A stretch of 64,000 bases of DNA from Hyphomicrobiales bacterium 4NK60-0047b (GCA_040367435.1 BAABWY010000006.1:62001-126000), one strand, 5' to 3'. Shown: positions 8,026 through 16,954, numbered from the stretch's first letter. Numbers and translations are program-made. Notes: generated by a model from the letters alone, not told the origin.

Positions 8026-8232
8026 ATGAAATTATATAGATTTTTAACTGGCCCAGATGATGCAAGCTTTTGTCATAGAATAACTGACGCACTAAATAAA
8101 GGCTGGCAACTTCATGGAGCACCGCAATATGGCTATGATCAAAACAAACGGGTCATGCTATGTGGTCAAGCTGTGATTAAGACCGTAGAAGGTAAAGATT
8201 ACACACCTGACATGAAATTATCTGACCAGTAA
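8026..8232 (+). CDS. DUF1737 small protein
   Basis: 68-residue soluble protein of the DUF1737 family (pattern YRFLTGPDD..F..R...AL..GW.LHG). Its function is unknown. It sits between mcl and the mesaconyl-CoA hydratase gene, an order I know from Rhizobiales, which suggests a link to this CoA pathway. Ribosome site GGGGGA about 8 bases upstream. Confidence 0.85.
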   Translation: MKLYRFLTGPDDASFCHRITDALNKGWQLHGAPQYGYDQNKRVMLCGQAVIKTVEGKDYTPDMKLSDQ

Positions 8233-8359
8233 TGTTAGTTGCGACAAAAAATTAAGTTTTATGAATAAAGACAAAGAACTATTGCCTATTGCTAATGTAT
8301 AGTATTATCTTGTAGTAAAGGGGTTAACAGGGCTGAATGCTCTTTTTGCATTTGTGATA

Positions 8360-9712
8360 ATGGATACAAAATTAACAATGAAAAAAGATCTGTTTAGCAA
8401 GTCAGTTGACCTAATTTCAGGGAAATTCAATACAGAATTTAACGCATTTCTAGTCTATGGATTGCGTATTTTTGGAGCGTTTCTAACGTTCCTCCTGCAA
8501 ATTTTTCTCGCCCGTTGGATGGGCAAGTATGAATATGGTCTATTTGCGCTAGTTTGGTCCTGTCTTATTATCTCTGGTGAGTTGCTCAGTTTTGGGTTTT
8601 ATAATCTTATCCAACGTTTACTTCCAGAATATAGAGTGCAAGGTGAACCAGAATTAATTCGCGGTGCTTTATGGGGCAGTGCTTATAGTATTATCATAGC
8701 CTCAATACTCACTTGCGGCCTGCTTTATGCAGGGTTGTATTTAGCAACAATTCTTGGTGGGCTCTCTTCAGTTTATGCAACACCTCTGATGATCGCATTG
8801 TTAGCACTGCCAGCATTTGCTCTGTCTGATTATCTATCAGGCATTGGTCGTAGTTACGGTTGGATGATACGCGCTTTTGCCCCAGGTGCACTGTTTCGCC
8901 CCCTCGCTCTTATGGGGTTACTAGTCGGCTTGGTAGCGCTTGGGTTTAATGCATCAGCAATAGTGGCCATCTCAGTAGCCGTAATTTCAATTTGGATGAC
9001 TTTAATTTTATCCTTAGCTATTACCGGGTTTAAAATTCCAGAGGCTGAACGTAAAGGCCCTCGTAAATATAAGATTTCAGCTTGGATTTGGGCGGCATTG
9101 CCCATGATGATGATTTCTTCATTTGAACTGTTATTATTCAATGTTGATGTTCTTATGATTAGTCATTTTATGGAGCCGGATCAAACAGGGATATATTTTG
9201 CAGCGACCAAAATCATGGCGTTGGTAGCTTTTTTGAATTTTGCCATAGGCTCAGCCTTTAACCGAAAATATGCTGAAGCCCATGCGAGCGCTAATCAGGA
9301 AGAGTTGGCGTCAATTATTCGTCGCTCAGCTTGCCTGACTTTCTACCCCTCATTAATCATGATTTTTTTCATCTTGATATTGAATGAAGAAATTTTATCT
9401 TTATTTGGTCAGGGCTTTAGTAATGCTGAAGTCGTCATCATGCCATTAGCCATAGGGCTGGCCTTTCGAGCACTGATCGGGCCAGGTGAGCGGGTTTTAA
9501 TGATGACAGGACAACAATATACTTGTGCTGTCATTTATCTTGGTACAGTCGTTCTCGATATTGTCTTAAACATCTATTTGATCCCGGCCTATGGCATCAA
9601 AGGGGCTGCTATCGCCACAGCACTTTCCTTCGCATTTATGGCTTTCATGCTTTTAAGCGCGATCAAAATTCGTCTCAATATCATCTCACTCCCCTTTATC
9701 CTAAAAACTTAA
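8360..9712 (+). CDS. Wzx-like oligosaccharide flippase family protein
   Basis: About 450-residue polytopic membrane protein (roughly 12-14 hydrophobic segments) of the MVF/polysaccharide-flippase superfamily, which moves lipid-linked glycans across the inner membrane. The N-terminal pattern ARWMGKYEYGLFALVWS is typical. The start is uncertain: GTG at 8354, ATG at 8360 and ATG at 8378 are all in frame and none has a strong ribosome site. It is an orphan here, inserted between DUF1737 and mch and 22 kb from the polysaccharide locus, which itself has no flippase. It could serve that locus or another glycan. Confidence 0.8.
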   Translation: MDTKLTMKKDLFSKSVDLISGKFNTEFNAFLVYGLRIFGAFLTFLLQIFLARWMGKYEYGLFALVWSCLIISGELLSFGFYNLIQRLLPEYRVQGEPELIRGALWGSAYSIIIASILTCGLLYAGLYLATILGGLSSVYATPLMIALLALPAFALSDYLSGIGRSYGWMIRAFAPGALFRPLALMGLLVGLVALGFNASAIVAISVAVISIWMTLILSLAITGFKIPEAERKGPRKYKISAWIWAALPMMMISSFELLLFNVDVLMISHFMEPDQTGIYFAATKIMALVAFLNFAIGSAFNRKYAEAHASANQEELASIIRRSACLTFYPSLIMIFFILILNEEILSLFGQGFSNAEVVIMPLAIGLAFRALIGPGERVLMMTGQQYTCAVIYLGTVVLDIVLNIYLIPAYGIKGAAIATALSFAFMAFMLLSAIKIRLNIISLPFILKT

Positions 9713-10030
9713 AAACCTCTATTAAAATGAATAGCTCCAAAACCCCTGTTTTTAGTCCAAGTCTTTTGACAAAAAGCCTATAAAAAAATCCTTGTTAATT
9801 TCTATTAATTGTCTATGAGTGAGAACACAATCCTATTGGAGTACAACGACTATAGGAAAAATTGTGCGCCAGGTAAGATTAAACAGTTTCCGGCCTCACC
9901 TAGGTCAGAAACGGAAAAAATTGTGAGACAAAATAAAAAAGCTAGAGCATCTATTCGATTTAATTTGAATGGATTTTGCATCTAGTGTTGAAAATGCCAA
10001 ATGAATGCAGTTGAATAAGGAGCAGTAAGC
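9713..10030. other. Gene-free leader upstream of mch, with two-part hairpin
   Basis: No gene seen. CACAATCCTAT (9826-9836, with a one-base bulge) pairs with ATAGG plus ATTGTG (9852-9866), giving a two-part stem. A further GTTTC ... GAAAC pair lies around 9890-9914. This could be a structured mch leader or the terminator region of the flippase gene. It matches no riboswitch I know. Confidence 0.4.
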
Positions 10031-11080
10031 ATGAGTAAAACCAATCCAGGTAATTATTTTGAAGATTTCTCTGTAGGCCAGGTTTTGCATCACGCAACAC
10101 CTCGCACCATTACAGAGGGTGACATTGCTTTATATACAGCGCTTTATGGTATGCGCTTTGCGGTCCAATCAGCAGATAGTTTTGCAATGGACATTGGCTA
10201 TGAAGCCGCTCCAATTGATGATTTCTTAGTATTTCATATGGTTTTTGGCAAAACGGTACCGGATATCTCGCTTAATGCTGTTGCAAATTTGGGTTATGCA
10301 GATTGTAAATTTGTACAGCCCGTTTACCCAGGTGACACAGTCTCGACCTCCTCTAAGGTCATTGGCTTGAAAGAAAATTCCAATGGCAAAACGGGTGTTG
10401 TTTACGTGCGCTCAACAGGACGAAACCAAATAGGCGAAATTGTTCTGGATTATGTGCGCTGGGTTATGGTGCGCAAAAAAGATGAAGCATCCGCTGCGCC
10501 AACACCAGATGTGCCAGAATTACCGAAGCGTGTTGAGCCCTCACATTTTGCTGAATCAACACCTGAGATCAATGTCGCTGAATATAATAATGATCTGGCT
10601 GGCGCGCCTTATCGCTGGGGTGATTATGAAGTCGGTGAAAAAATTGATCATGTTGACGGTATGACCATTGAAGAAGCTGAGCACCAAATGGCAACAAGGC
10701 TTTATCAAAATACTGCGAAAGTCCACTTCAATAATCACACAGAAAGCCAGGGGCGTTTTGGCAAGCGGCTTATGTACGGTGGTCATGTTATTTCCATGGC
10801 AAGAGCTCTCTCTTTCAATGGGCTTGCAAACGGGTTTCACGTCGCTGCCATCAATGGGGGGCGGCATGTAAGTCCGTGTTTTGCTGGTGACACAATTTAT
10901 GCTTGGTCAGAAATTCTAGAAAAAGAAGCCATTCCTGGCCGCGAAGATGTTGGTGCATTGCGCGTTAAAACCATAGCCGTAAAAAATCACCCTTGCGCTG
11001 ATTTCCCTGGGAAAACAGAAGATGGCTATCATGAAAGTGTTATGCTGGATCTAGATTATTGGTTGGTCATGCCAAGATAA
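10031..11080 (+). CDS. mch: MaoC-family mesaconyl-CoA hydratase (beta-methylmalyl-CoA dehydratase)
   Basis: 349-residue protein with two MaoC-like hot-dog domains (about residues 5-150 and 190-345), the length and double-domain form of Mch. It interconverts mesaconyl-C1-CoA and beta-methylmalyl-CoA in the ethylmalonyl-CoA pathway, supplying the substrate of Mcl encoded 2 kb upstream. AAGGAG about 7 bases before the ATG supports the start. In the Rhizobiales order I know, sdhC follows directly; here about 9.6 kb of unrelated genes intervene. Confidence 0.88.
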   Translation: MSKTNPGNYFEDFSVGQVLHHATPRTITEGDIALYTALYGMRFAVQSADSFAMDIGYEAAPIDDFLVFHMVFGKTVPDISLNAVANLGYADCKFVQPVYPGDTVSTSSKVIGLKENSNGKTGVVYVRSTGRNQIGEIVLDYVRWVMVRKKDEASAAPTPDVPELPKRVEPSHFAESTPEINVAEYNNDLAGAPYRWGDYEVGEKIDHVDGMTIEEAEHQMATRLYQNTAKVHFNNHTESQGRFGKRLMYGGHVISMARALSFNGLANGFHVAAINGGRHVSPCFAGDTIYAWSEILEKEAIPGREDVGALRVKTIAVKNHPCADFPGKTEDGYHESVMLDLDYWLVMPR

Positions 11081-11103
11081 GGTTTCTAAACTTAAATTAG
11101 TCT

Positions 11104-11628
11104 TCAATTGATCACGGAAGGAACCGTGGAGCTTCTTGTGTTTGTATTTTTTGCTTGATCTTTAAGTTTTCTAACATAGTTGTTTAACTGATTATCATAG
11201 GCATCTTGTCGAACAATTTTATTTTGAATTGCTAGGGCGCCAGTAACTGGGCGCCCTAAAGTTTTTTCAATGTGAGAGATGGCCTTTTCAGGTAGCGAAT
11301 GTCCTCCATAGCTAAAAAAAAGACCTATGTTCTTTGGTAAAGCAGGCTGAGAGTCTAGAAAAGATCTAATAGGCAAAGCCGGGTAGCTTGTCCAAATCGG
11401 AGACCCAATAAGTACCAGGTCATAATCATGGTATATATTTTCTGATGTTGTAATAGCGGGAAGCCTGTGAGTAACGCTGTCATACCCGGCTTTAAAATAA
11501 CTAAAAACACCAAGGGTATATCTCGGACATGTAATTTCACACAAATCCCCGTTAAATTTCTTAGAAAGCTTTAAAGCCAATTTTTTAGTTACACCTGTTC
11601 GTGAATAGTAAACAACTAAAACGCGCAT
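11104..11628 (-). CDS. Flavodoxin family protein
   Basis: 174-residue flavodoxin-like protein. N-terminal VVYYSRTGVTKKLA (about residues 4-17) is the FMN phosphate-binding loop, and GSPIWTSYPALPIRSF near residue 76 and FSYGGHS near 106 form the flavin-ring contacts. It resembles small NAD(P)H-dependent oxidoreductase or FMN-binding proteins annotated as flavodoxins. It is transcribed against mch and its partner is not evident. Confidence 0.8.
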   Translation of the reverse strand: MRVLVVYYSRTGVTKKLALKLSKKFNGDLCEITCPRYTLGVFSYFKAGYDSVTHRLPAITTSENIYHDYDLVLIGSPIWTSYPALPIRSFLDSQPALPKNIGLFFSYGGHSLPEKAISHIEKTLGRPVTGALAIQNKIVRQDAYDNQLNNYVRKLKDQAKNTNTRSSTVPSVIN

Positions 11629-11834
11629 TGCAGATCCCCTTAATGGTATTTTTTCACTATTTCATAAAACCTAGCTAGATCGCTTTATCCTAGATCAAAA
11701 CCCTTAGCTAAAACCTTTGGTCACTCCTTAGGTCAAAGCCGAGACTCACGGCTCTGTGAAGTAATGTGATTTGTGTAGGCGTGTTATATTTATATATTCG
11801 AATGTATTTATTGAACTGTTTAGGGAGAACCAGT

Positions 11835-12641
11835 GTGAATACCTTCAAATATAGTCTAACCGCCTTAATAGCATCGCTTGCATTGTCAACAACAGCTAAA
11901 GCAGAAACGGTCCCTTTTGAATTAAAAATCATGGGGCCAAATGTGGATGTGAGCAAAAAACTAGAACTTTCAGATGTTGGTGAAGATAAAACAAAAATCA
12001 ATTTTGAGTTTAAAGATAAAAACGGCAGGCCCTTTTCATTTAACCTAAATTACAAAGCCCTACCTAAAAACAGATCTTACCCAACTAATCTTGACATCAC
12101 TTTAAAAGATGGTGCAGGACAAAAACGCGGTTATTTATTCTTTGCGATAAACAAGGTGGCTTTCCTCAAGCAGATGGGTGAATTCGGTTTCATTGTTGAT
12201 GTGGATGGTAAGCCCTTTGATCTCAAGTTTATTTTTGATGCAAACAAAAAAGGAAATCTTAAAGTCGCAAACCTTGGAAATGAGCGCCTTGTCTCTGACA
12301 CACTGTTTCCTAAAAAAGGCTTCCAAATGATCCGCCCAATGCTATTGCCTGAAACATCAAAAGGCGTGCGCTCGCAAACATACGCTTTAGACAATCATCC
12401 ATATGAAATGAACTATACTCTCATTGATAATAAAAAAACTGGCGGTGTTCAGTTCCAATATAATTTGAATAAAAAACAAGACGGAAAAATTCATCTCTTG
12501 GAGCGCGTTTATTATAATGCAGATAGTCTGGAAACGCTTCGTCAGGGAATGTTTGCTGGAAAATATTTTGATGCGAAAGATGGTGCGTTCAAATTGGTTT
12601 TCTATCCAGCTATGGGGCAAACGGCACCTCCTCAAAATTAA
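11835..12641 (+). CDS. Secreted protein of unknown function
   Basis: I do not recognise this family. Start at GTG 11835 is chosen because AGGGAG lies about 8 bases upstream and the product then begins with a clear Sec signal peptide (hydrophobic residues 7-20, likely cut after AKA near residue 23). An earlier in-frame ATG at 11766 would bury that signal. The mature protein is about 245 residues, Lys-rich, with alternating beta-like segments (FSFNLNYKAL, GFIVDVDG, YEMNYTLID, FKLVFYPA). A periplasmic or surface beta-rich protein is likely. It is monocistronic and ends before a strong terminator. Confidence 0.7.
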   Translation: MNTFKYSLTALIASLALSTTAKAETVPFELKIMGPNVDVSKKLELSDVGEDKTKINFEFKDKNGRPFSFNLNYKALPKNRSYPTNLDITLKDGAGQKRGYLFFAINKVAFLKQMGEFGFIVDVDGKPFDLKFIFDANKKGNLKVANLGNERLVSDTLFPKKGFQMIRPMLLPETSKGVRSQTYALDNHPYEMNYTLIDNKKTGGVQFQYNLNKKQDGKIHLLERVYYNADSLETLRQGMFAGKYFDAKDGAFKLVFYPAMGQTAPPQN

Positions 12642-12661
12642 TTTTAAATATTTGAAAACTG

Positions 12662-12691
12662 GCCGCTGTGAGAAATTGCAGCGGCTTTTTT
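12662..12691 (+). terminator. Rho-independent terminator
   Basis: GCCGCTG (12662-12668) pairs with CAGCGGC (12679-12685), followed by six T. It ends the secreted-protein gene. Confidence 0.85.
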
Positions 12692-12727
12692 GTGCCTGTG
12701 AAATAATAAATATAAAAAAACTTGAAA

Positions 12728-12747
12728 ATACATTAGCGCTAATGTAT
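12728..12747. promoter_or_regulatory. Perfect 20-bp palindrome, likely MarR operator
   Basis: ATACATTAGC / GCTAATGTAT with no spacer, 34 bases before the MarR start codon. The position and dyad symmetry fit autoregulation of the MarR-methyltransferase-hydrolase unit. Confidence 0.7.
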
Positions 12748-12781
12748 ATCTGGAGAGAGTATAAAACAAAAGAAAAGCGCC

Positions 12782-13282
12782 ATGACAAATATTTTAAAAC
12801 CAGGTCTGGGAGAACTTCTTCGTCACTTAAGTGAAATGTTTGATCAAGGCTCAGAGGCTCATTACAAGCGCTCAAATGTTCCCATCAAATCACGGTATAC
12901 CCCTGTGCTAAGAGCGCTTGCGGAGCAAAACGCGCAAACCGTTAAAGAAATCACCATGCAATTACAAATTACCCAAGGTGCTGTCAGCCAAACCATAAGG
13001 TTGATGGAAATAGATGGTTTGATAAAGAGGGGGCCGGGAGCAAGTGATGCAAGGGAAACAATTATAAAACTTACAAAAGAAGGTCAGTCTCTGACAGGTG
13101 ATTTAAAAGAGCACTGGCGAGCAAGGTTTGCAGCTATAGAAGGTTTAGAGAATGAATTGGCCATTCCCATCAGAAATCATCTGGAAATCATAGCAACAGC
13201 TCTTGAAGAAAAAGGGTTCGCAGAGCGAATAGATGAAACTTACAAAAAGAAAAAACAAAATAAAAAGAACAAAGGGAAATAA
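12782..13282 (+). CDS. MarR family transcriptional regulator
   Basis: 166-residue winged-helix regulator. The helix-turn-helix is around residues 55-80 (VKEITMQLQITQGAVSQTI), followed by the wing with LIKRGPGASDARETIIKLT, the usual MarR D-x-R position. The C-terminus is Lys/Asn-rich. It lies 3 bases before the methyltransferase gene and behind a perfect palindrome, so it probably represses its own operon and responds to a small ligand. The ligand is unknown; the downstream haloacetate-dehalogenase-like enzyme suggests a xenobiotic or halogenated acid. Confidence 0.85.
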   Translation: MTNILKPGLGELLRHLSEMFDQGSEAHYKRSNVPIKSRYTPVLRALAEQNAQTVKEITMQLQITQGAVSQTIRLMEIDGLIKRGPGASDARETIIKLTKEGQSLTGDLKEHWRARFAAIEGLENELAIPIRNHLEIIATALEEKGFAERIDETYKKKKQNKKNKGK

Positions 13283-13285
13283 GCC

Positions 13286-14041
13286 ATGAGCAAAGCGGTA
13301 GGCAATCCATTTTCAGATGGCGCGGAAAACTATGCAAAACATCGCCCCAAATATCCTGATGAGTTGGCCAAGAATCTTGCTTCTTTGTGTCCTAACAACG
13401 AGCTGGCCATTGAAGTTGGCTGTGGTACAGGTCAATTTTCTCACTGCCTAGCAAGTCAGTTTGAAAAGGTGCTCGCAACAGATTTAAGCGTTGAGCAAAT
13501 CAAGCAGGCAGAGCCTCTCAATAACATAACTTTTAAGAGCGAGCCCGCTGAGAAAATTTCTGCAAATCATAATTCTGCTAGCCTAATAGTTGCAGCACAA
13601 GCCGCTCATTGGTTTGATTTAAACAAGTTCTATAAAGAAGCAACAAGAGTTGCTGTTAATGAGGCAATTATAGCTCTGCTTTCCTATGGTGTTTTAAATG
13701 TTGAAGGTGAGGCCGATGAGCGTTTCCAACGGTTTTATTGGCAGGAAATACATAGTTATTGGGCACCGGATCGCAAACATGTCGAAACGGGGTATGAAAC
13801 TTTTGAGTTTCCTTTCAAAGAGCTAACCTTGCCGCCCGTTAAAATTGTTTGTCAGTGGAATTTCAATCAACTTATTGGATACATCCAAACATGGTCAGCT
13901 ATGAAAGCGTTAAAGCAAGAAGCAGCTGAGCATATCTATAATGAGTTTCATAAAGATATGAAAGCAATTTGGGGAGAGCCAGAAGTTACAAAAACAATTA
14001 CGTGGCCCATATCATCAAGGGTCGGAAAAATAGAACTTTAA
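13286..14041 (+). CDS. Class I SAM-dependent methyltransferase
   Basis: 251-residue Methyltransf_11-type enzyme. SAM motif I is EVGCGTGQFS near residues 45-54; the acidic residue after strand 2 is TDLS, and motif IV is around LIVAAQAAHWFD (residues 92-103). The N-terminal NPFSDGAENYAKHRPKYP pattern is shared with small-molecule methyltransferases of the trans-aconitate / Crg1-like group. Translationally coupled to marR (3-base gap), and the hydrolase follows closely. Substrate unknown. Confidence 0.82.
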   Translation: MSKAVGNPFSDGAENYAKHRPKYPDELAKNLASLCPNNELAIEVGCGTGQFSHCLASQFEKVLATDLSVEQIKQAEPLNNITFKSEPAEKISANHNSASLIVAAQAAHWFDLNKFYKEATRVAVNEAIIALLSYGVLNVEGEADERFQRFYWQEIHSYWAPDRKHVETGYETFEFPFKELTLPPVKIVCQWNFNQLIGYIQTWSAMKALKQEAAEHIYNEFHKDMKAIWGEPEVTKTITWPISSRVGKIEL

Positions 14042-14089
14042 GTCTCTAGTGAAATAAAAACCAATTTGAAACTGAGGAAGCGAATTATA

Positions 14090-14971
14090 ATGTTCGAAGG
14101 CTTTGAGAGAAAGAAAATTCAGTTAGAAGATGTTGATATTAATTATGTCGTCGCTGGTGAAGGGCCGCCAGTTCTTCTTTTGCATGGCTTTCCTCAAAAT
14201 CTAGCTATGTGGGCGCAAATTGCTCCGAAATTAGCTGAAGACTATACGGTAATATGCGCTGATTTGCGTGGCTATGGAGATAGCAGCAAGCCAAGAGCAT
14301 CAGAAGATAATTCAAACTATTCTTTCAGAGTTATGGCAAATGATAATGTTGCAGTGATGAAAAATGAAGGCTTTGATCAGTTCCATGTCATCGGGCATGA
14401 TAGAGGTGGACGAACGGCTCACCGTATGGCACTTGATCATCAACAAAAAGTTTTGTCTTTGGCTGTACTAGACATTGTGCCAACGCATGCCATGTTCACT
14501 GAAACAAATAATAAAATTTCAGGAGCCTATTGGCATTGGTATTTCCTCTCGCAAGCCGAACCGTTTCCAGAAAAGTTGATAGGAAATGATCCTGACTTTT
14601 TCTATGAAACCTGTTTGCTCGGTTGGGGCGCGACAAAAGTTGAGGATTTTAACCAAGAGCAATTAGCTGACTACAGGCGGTGCTGGCGAGACGCTGAAAT
14701 GATCCATGGCTCATGCGCAGATTATCGGGCCGCAGCAACAATAGACTTAGCACTCGATGAAGCCGATCGCGCAAAGAAAGTAACAATCCCAACATTAGTC
14801 TTCTATGGAGCAAATGGAACAATGGCAGAGTGTTTCGACCTGCCTGCCAAATGGCGCGAGCGTTGCAGCTCTATCGAAACAGCCACTTTGCCTGGGGGGC
14901 ATTTTTTCGTTGATGAATATCCAGAACGAACAACAGAGATCTTAAATGGTTTTCTACAAAACAATGTTTAG
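14090..14971 (+). CDS. Haloacetate (fluoroacetate) dehalogenase-like alpha/beta hydrolase
   Basis: 293 residues from the ATG at 14090 (an in-frame ATG at 14066 lacks a ribosome site; GAGGAAG precedes 14090). Alpha/beta hydrolase with HGFPQN oxyanion segment at 32-37 and nucleophile Asp104 in GHDRGGR. The residues that mark fluoroacetate dehalogenases are all visible: Asp104, Arg105 and Arg108, the His149-Trp150 pair and Tyr212 for halide, and His271 as base. They align with D110, R111, R114, H155/W156, Y219 and H280 of the characterised enzyme. Such enzymes hydrolyse haloacetates to glycolate. The set of residues makes dehalogenase activity likely, but epoxide hydrolase relatives share part of it. 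Confidence 0.8.
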   Translation: MFEGFERKKIQLEDVDINYVVAGEGPPVLLLHGFPQNLAMWAQIAPKLAEDYTVICADLRGYGDSSKPRASEDNSNYSFRVMANDNVAVMKNEGFDQFHVIGHDRGGRTAHRMALDHQQKVLSLAVLDIVPTHAMFTETNNKISGAYWHWYFLSQAEPFPEKLIGNDPDFFYETCLLGWGATKVEDFNQEQLADYRRCWRDAEMIHGSCADYRAAATIDLALDEADRAKKVTIPTLVFYGANGTMAECFDLPAKWRERCSSIETATLPGGHFFVDEYPERTTEILNGFLQNNV

Positions 14972-14995
14972 ATTAAATCAAAACCTTTCAACGAC

Positions 14996-15292
14996 CTAAG
15001 TGTCTTCATTAGAATCTTTAGAGCGCTCCATTGCTTTTAATTCCTTTGCAATAAGCCTCTCTTTAAAACCAGGGCCATTATCTGATGAGGCGGGGTGATT
15101 AAAAACACCAATGCCATGTAACAAAACACCAATGCCCCACCCAGCAAGTGGGTAGTAAAACCAAAGTTTTTCTGGAGAGGCCAGGATATCGACAGCAGCC
15201 AAAATGCCATTTACGATAAGGAAAATAATGAGATGAATATAAAAACCTATTTTAGCTTCAACGCGTTTTTTTGCTAGACTGTATTTATCCAT
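14996..15292 (-). CDS. 2TM-domain small membrane protein
   Basis: 98-residue protein with two hydrophobic segments (about residues 17-37 and 45-63) in the 2TM-domain pattern (A.KRVEAKIGFYIHLIIF..N) and a charged cytoplasmic tail. Function unknown. Its ATG follows the TetR stop codon directly with no spacing, so it is translationally coupled to that regulator and probably under its control. Confidence 0.78.
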   Translation of the reverse strand: MDKYSLAKKRVEAKIGFYIHLIIFLIVNGILAAVDILASPEKLWFYYPLAGWGIGVLLHGIGVFNHPASSDNGPGFKERLIAKELKAMERSKDSNEDT

Positions 15293-15907
15293 TTAACTCA
15301 CCATAATACTTTTCTCAATCATTGCTTTTAAGGCTTTCTTTGCTTTAGGAGAAACTTTTCCCGTCTCAAATGCCGAACGCATGGCCAGACACTCTATGAG
15401 GTCTAAAATCAGATGCGCTGCTTCTTTTTTATCAATGTCCCTTGAAAATTCTTTTGAACGCACGCCTTTCGCAATGAGCTCTGTTAGAGCTTTCGCTAAT
15501 TTGGCTCTATTTGCAACAAATCCTTTACCAATAGTTTTGTTGCGCAACCCCTCAGTAGTTATTTCTGCAGTTAACAAAATACTTTCTCGTTTAGAGACCA
15601 ACTTAAGGTAAGTATCGATGAATTCCTTAAGAGTAAGTGATGCTGGGCGATCTTTATTGAGAAAAAATGTTAAATCATCCAACTCTTCAGCTTCTAAAGT
15701 CGCGATCTCGGCAATAAGGACATCTTTGCTCTCAAAGTGATTGTAAATATTGCCCAAGCTACTGCCAGACTTTTGGGCGATATCCCTCATGCTTGTCTGA
15801 TGAAACCCTTTTTCTAAAAAGCAATCAATAGCTGCCATCAAAATAGCGTGCCGCTTTTCTTGAGTTGTCTCTAGTCTCGATTTTTTAACGAGTGTTTTTT
15901 TAGTCAT
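15293..15907 (-). CDS. TetR family transcriptional regulator
   Basis: 204 residues from the ATG at 15907. The longer reading frame (from 16060) would run over the operator and the divergent promoter, and has no TetR homology in its first 50 residues. The helix-turn-helix lies at about residues 20-60 (FHQTSMRDIAQKSGSSLGNIYNHF). The divergent sterol desaturase starts 141 bases away and an inverted repeat at 15948-15965 sits between, so the regulator probably controls both itself and the desaturase. The ligand is presumably a lipid or hydrophobic compound (inference). Confidence 0.85.
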   Translation of the reverse strand: MTKKTLVKKSRLETTQEKRHAILMAAIDCFLEKGFHQTSMRDIAQKSGSSLGNIYNHFESKDVLIAEIATLEAEELDDLTFFLNKDRPASLTLKEFIDTYLKLVSKRESILLTAEITTEGLRNKTIGKGFVANRAKLAKALTELIAKGVRSKEFSRDIDKKEAAHLILDLIECLAMRSAFETGKVSPKAKKALKAMIEKSIMVS

Positions 15908-15947
15908 GCACGATCTCTTGCAAAATTCAATAATTGCATTATATTTG

Positions 15948-15965
15948 AATGAACGGTCGTTCATT
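15948..15965. promoter_or_regulatory. TetR-type operator between divergent genes
   Basis: Inverted repeat AATGAACG-GT-CGTTCATT, the usual TGAACG..CGTTCA form of TetR operators, 40 bases upstream of the tetR start and 83 bases upstream of the desaturase start. Confidence 0.8.
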
Positions 15966-16048
15966 ATGTTGTTTTTGTAGTGATTAAAATAACATGGTTT
16001 TGGCATCGTTTCACTCTTAAAAAAAAGAGATGATAAGGATAAAGGTCT

Positions 16049-16951
16049 ATGTTTGAACAACTAGAGCAGCGTTTTGAAGAACTATCGGCCGTTTTAGGCG
16101 TCTTGGAGTATATCGCACTATTTTTCTTTTTCTTAATTGTACTTGAAACTGCTTGGGATATTTACACGAAACGTCGCACGAAATACAAAGAAACAATCGC
16201 TAATTTTCTCATTGCTATTGTTAGTGCCATATTGGAGAGAACTTTATACGGTGCCGTTTTTGTTATCTGCCTCACTCTAACAGAAAGTTTAACTCCCTAT
16301 AAAATTCCACTCGTTTGGTGGAGCTGGGCGCTCGCTCTTTTAGCGGCTGATTTTACTTACTATTGGATGCATCGTTTTGAGCATGAAATTCGTATTTTGT
16401 GGGCCAACCATATTGTTCATCATTCATCACCAGAATATAACCTAACAACTTCTCTCAGACTTGCTTGGGTAGATAGCTTGATTGAATGGATTTTCCTTGT
16501 TCCAATGATTGTCATTGGATTTGACGTTGTACAAACCATTATCGCCTTCCTATTCGTCGTTGTTTATCAAACCTGGATTCACACAGAAAAAATCGGCAAA
16601 TTAAGCCTGCTCGACAACTTCTTGAACACACCATCAGTCCACCGCGTGCACCATGGCTCAAATCGAAAGTATCTCGATAAAAATTACGGCGGTATTCTAA
16701 TGATTTGGGACCATCTGTTTGGCACCTTTCAAGCTGAAGAGGAAAAAGTAAGATACGGTATTACAGAGCCGTTAAATTCATCAAACCCGCTGGCAATCAA
16801 TTTCAAAGAATATTGGTTGATTGTCAAAGACGTACGCTCGTCAAATAATCTAAAAGAGGCAATTGGATATGTTTTTGGTCGTCCAGGATGGAAGCCTGAA
16901 AAGGCCGGAGCTGATAAAGGAAAGTCTTTAGAGAAAGTTGTTAAAAATTGA
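16049..16951 (+). CDS. Sterol desaturase / fatty acid hydroxylase family protein
   Basis: 300-residue membrane di-iron oxygenase. Three His clusters are visible: H108-R-F-E-H112, H121 with H124-H125, and H198 with H201-H202 (HRVHHG), with a further His at 178. Hydrophobic segments at about 20-35, 50-80, 88-105 and 145-175. The family hydroxylates or desaturates lipids; the specific substrate cannot be read from sequence. Ribosome site AAGG upstream. Divergent from tetR with a shared operator. Confidence 0.85.
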   Translation: MFEQLEQRFEELSAVLGVLEYIALFFFFLIVLETAWDIYTKRRTKYKETIANFLIAIVSAILERTLYGAVFVICLTLTESLTPYKIPLVWWSWALALLAADFTYYWMHRFEHEIRILWANHIVHHSSPEYNLTTSLRLAWVDSLIEWIFLVPMIVIGFDVVQTIIAFLFVVVYQTWIHTEKIGKLSLLDNFLNTPSVHRVHHGSNRKYLDKNYGGILMIWDHLFGTFQAEEEKVRYGITEPLNSSNPLAINFKEYWLIVKDVRSSNNLKEAIGYVFGRPGWKPEKAGADKGKSLEKVVKN

Positions 16952-16954
16952 AAG

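Noticed and set aside
9713-10030. Riboswitch upstream of mch
   Set aside because: A two-part hairpin exists, but I recognise no known riboswitch core; kept only as a structured leader.
12387-12875. Minus-strand 162-codon ORF
   Set aside because: It spans the end of one gene, its terminator, the operator and the start of marR on the opposite strand; no coding features.
15908-16060. N-terminal extension of the TetR gene
   Set aside because: The extra 51 residues are translated from the operator and the divergent promoter and do not match TetR proteins.
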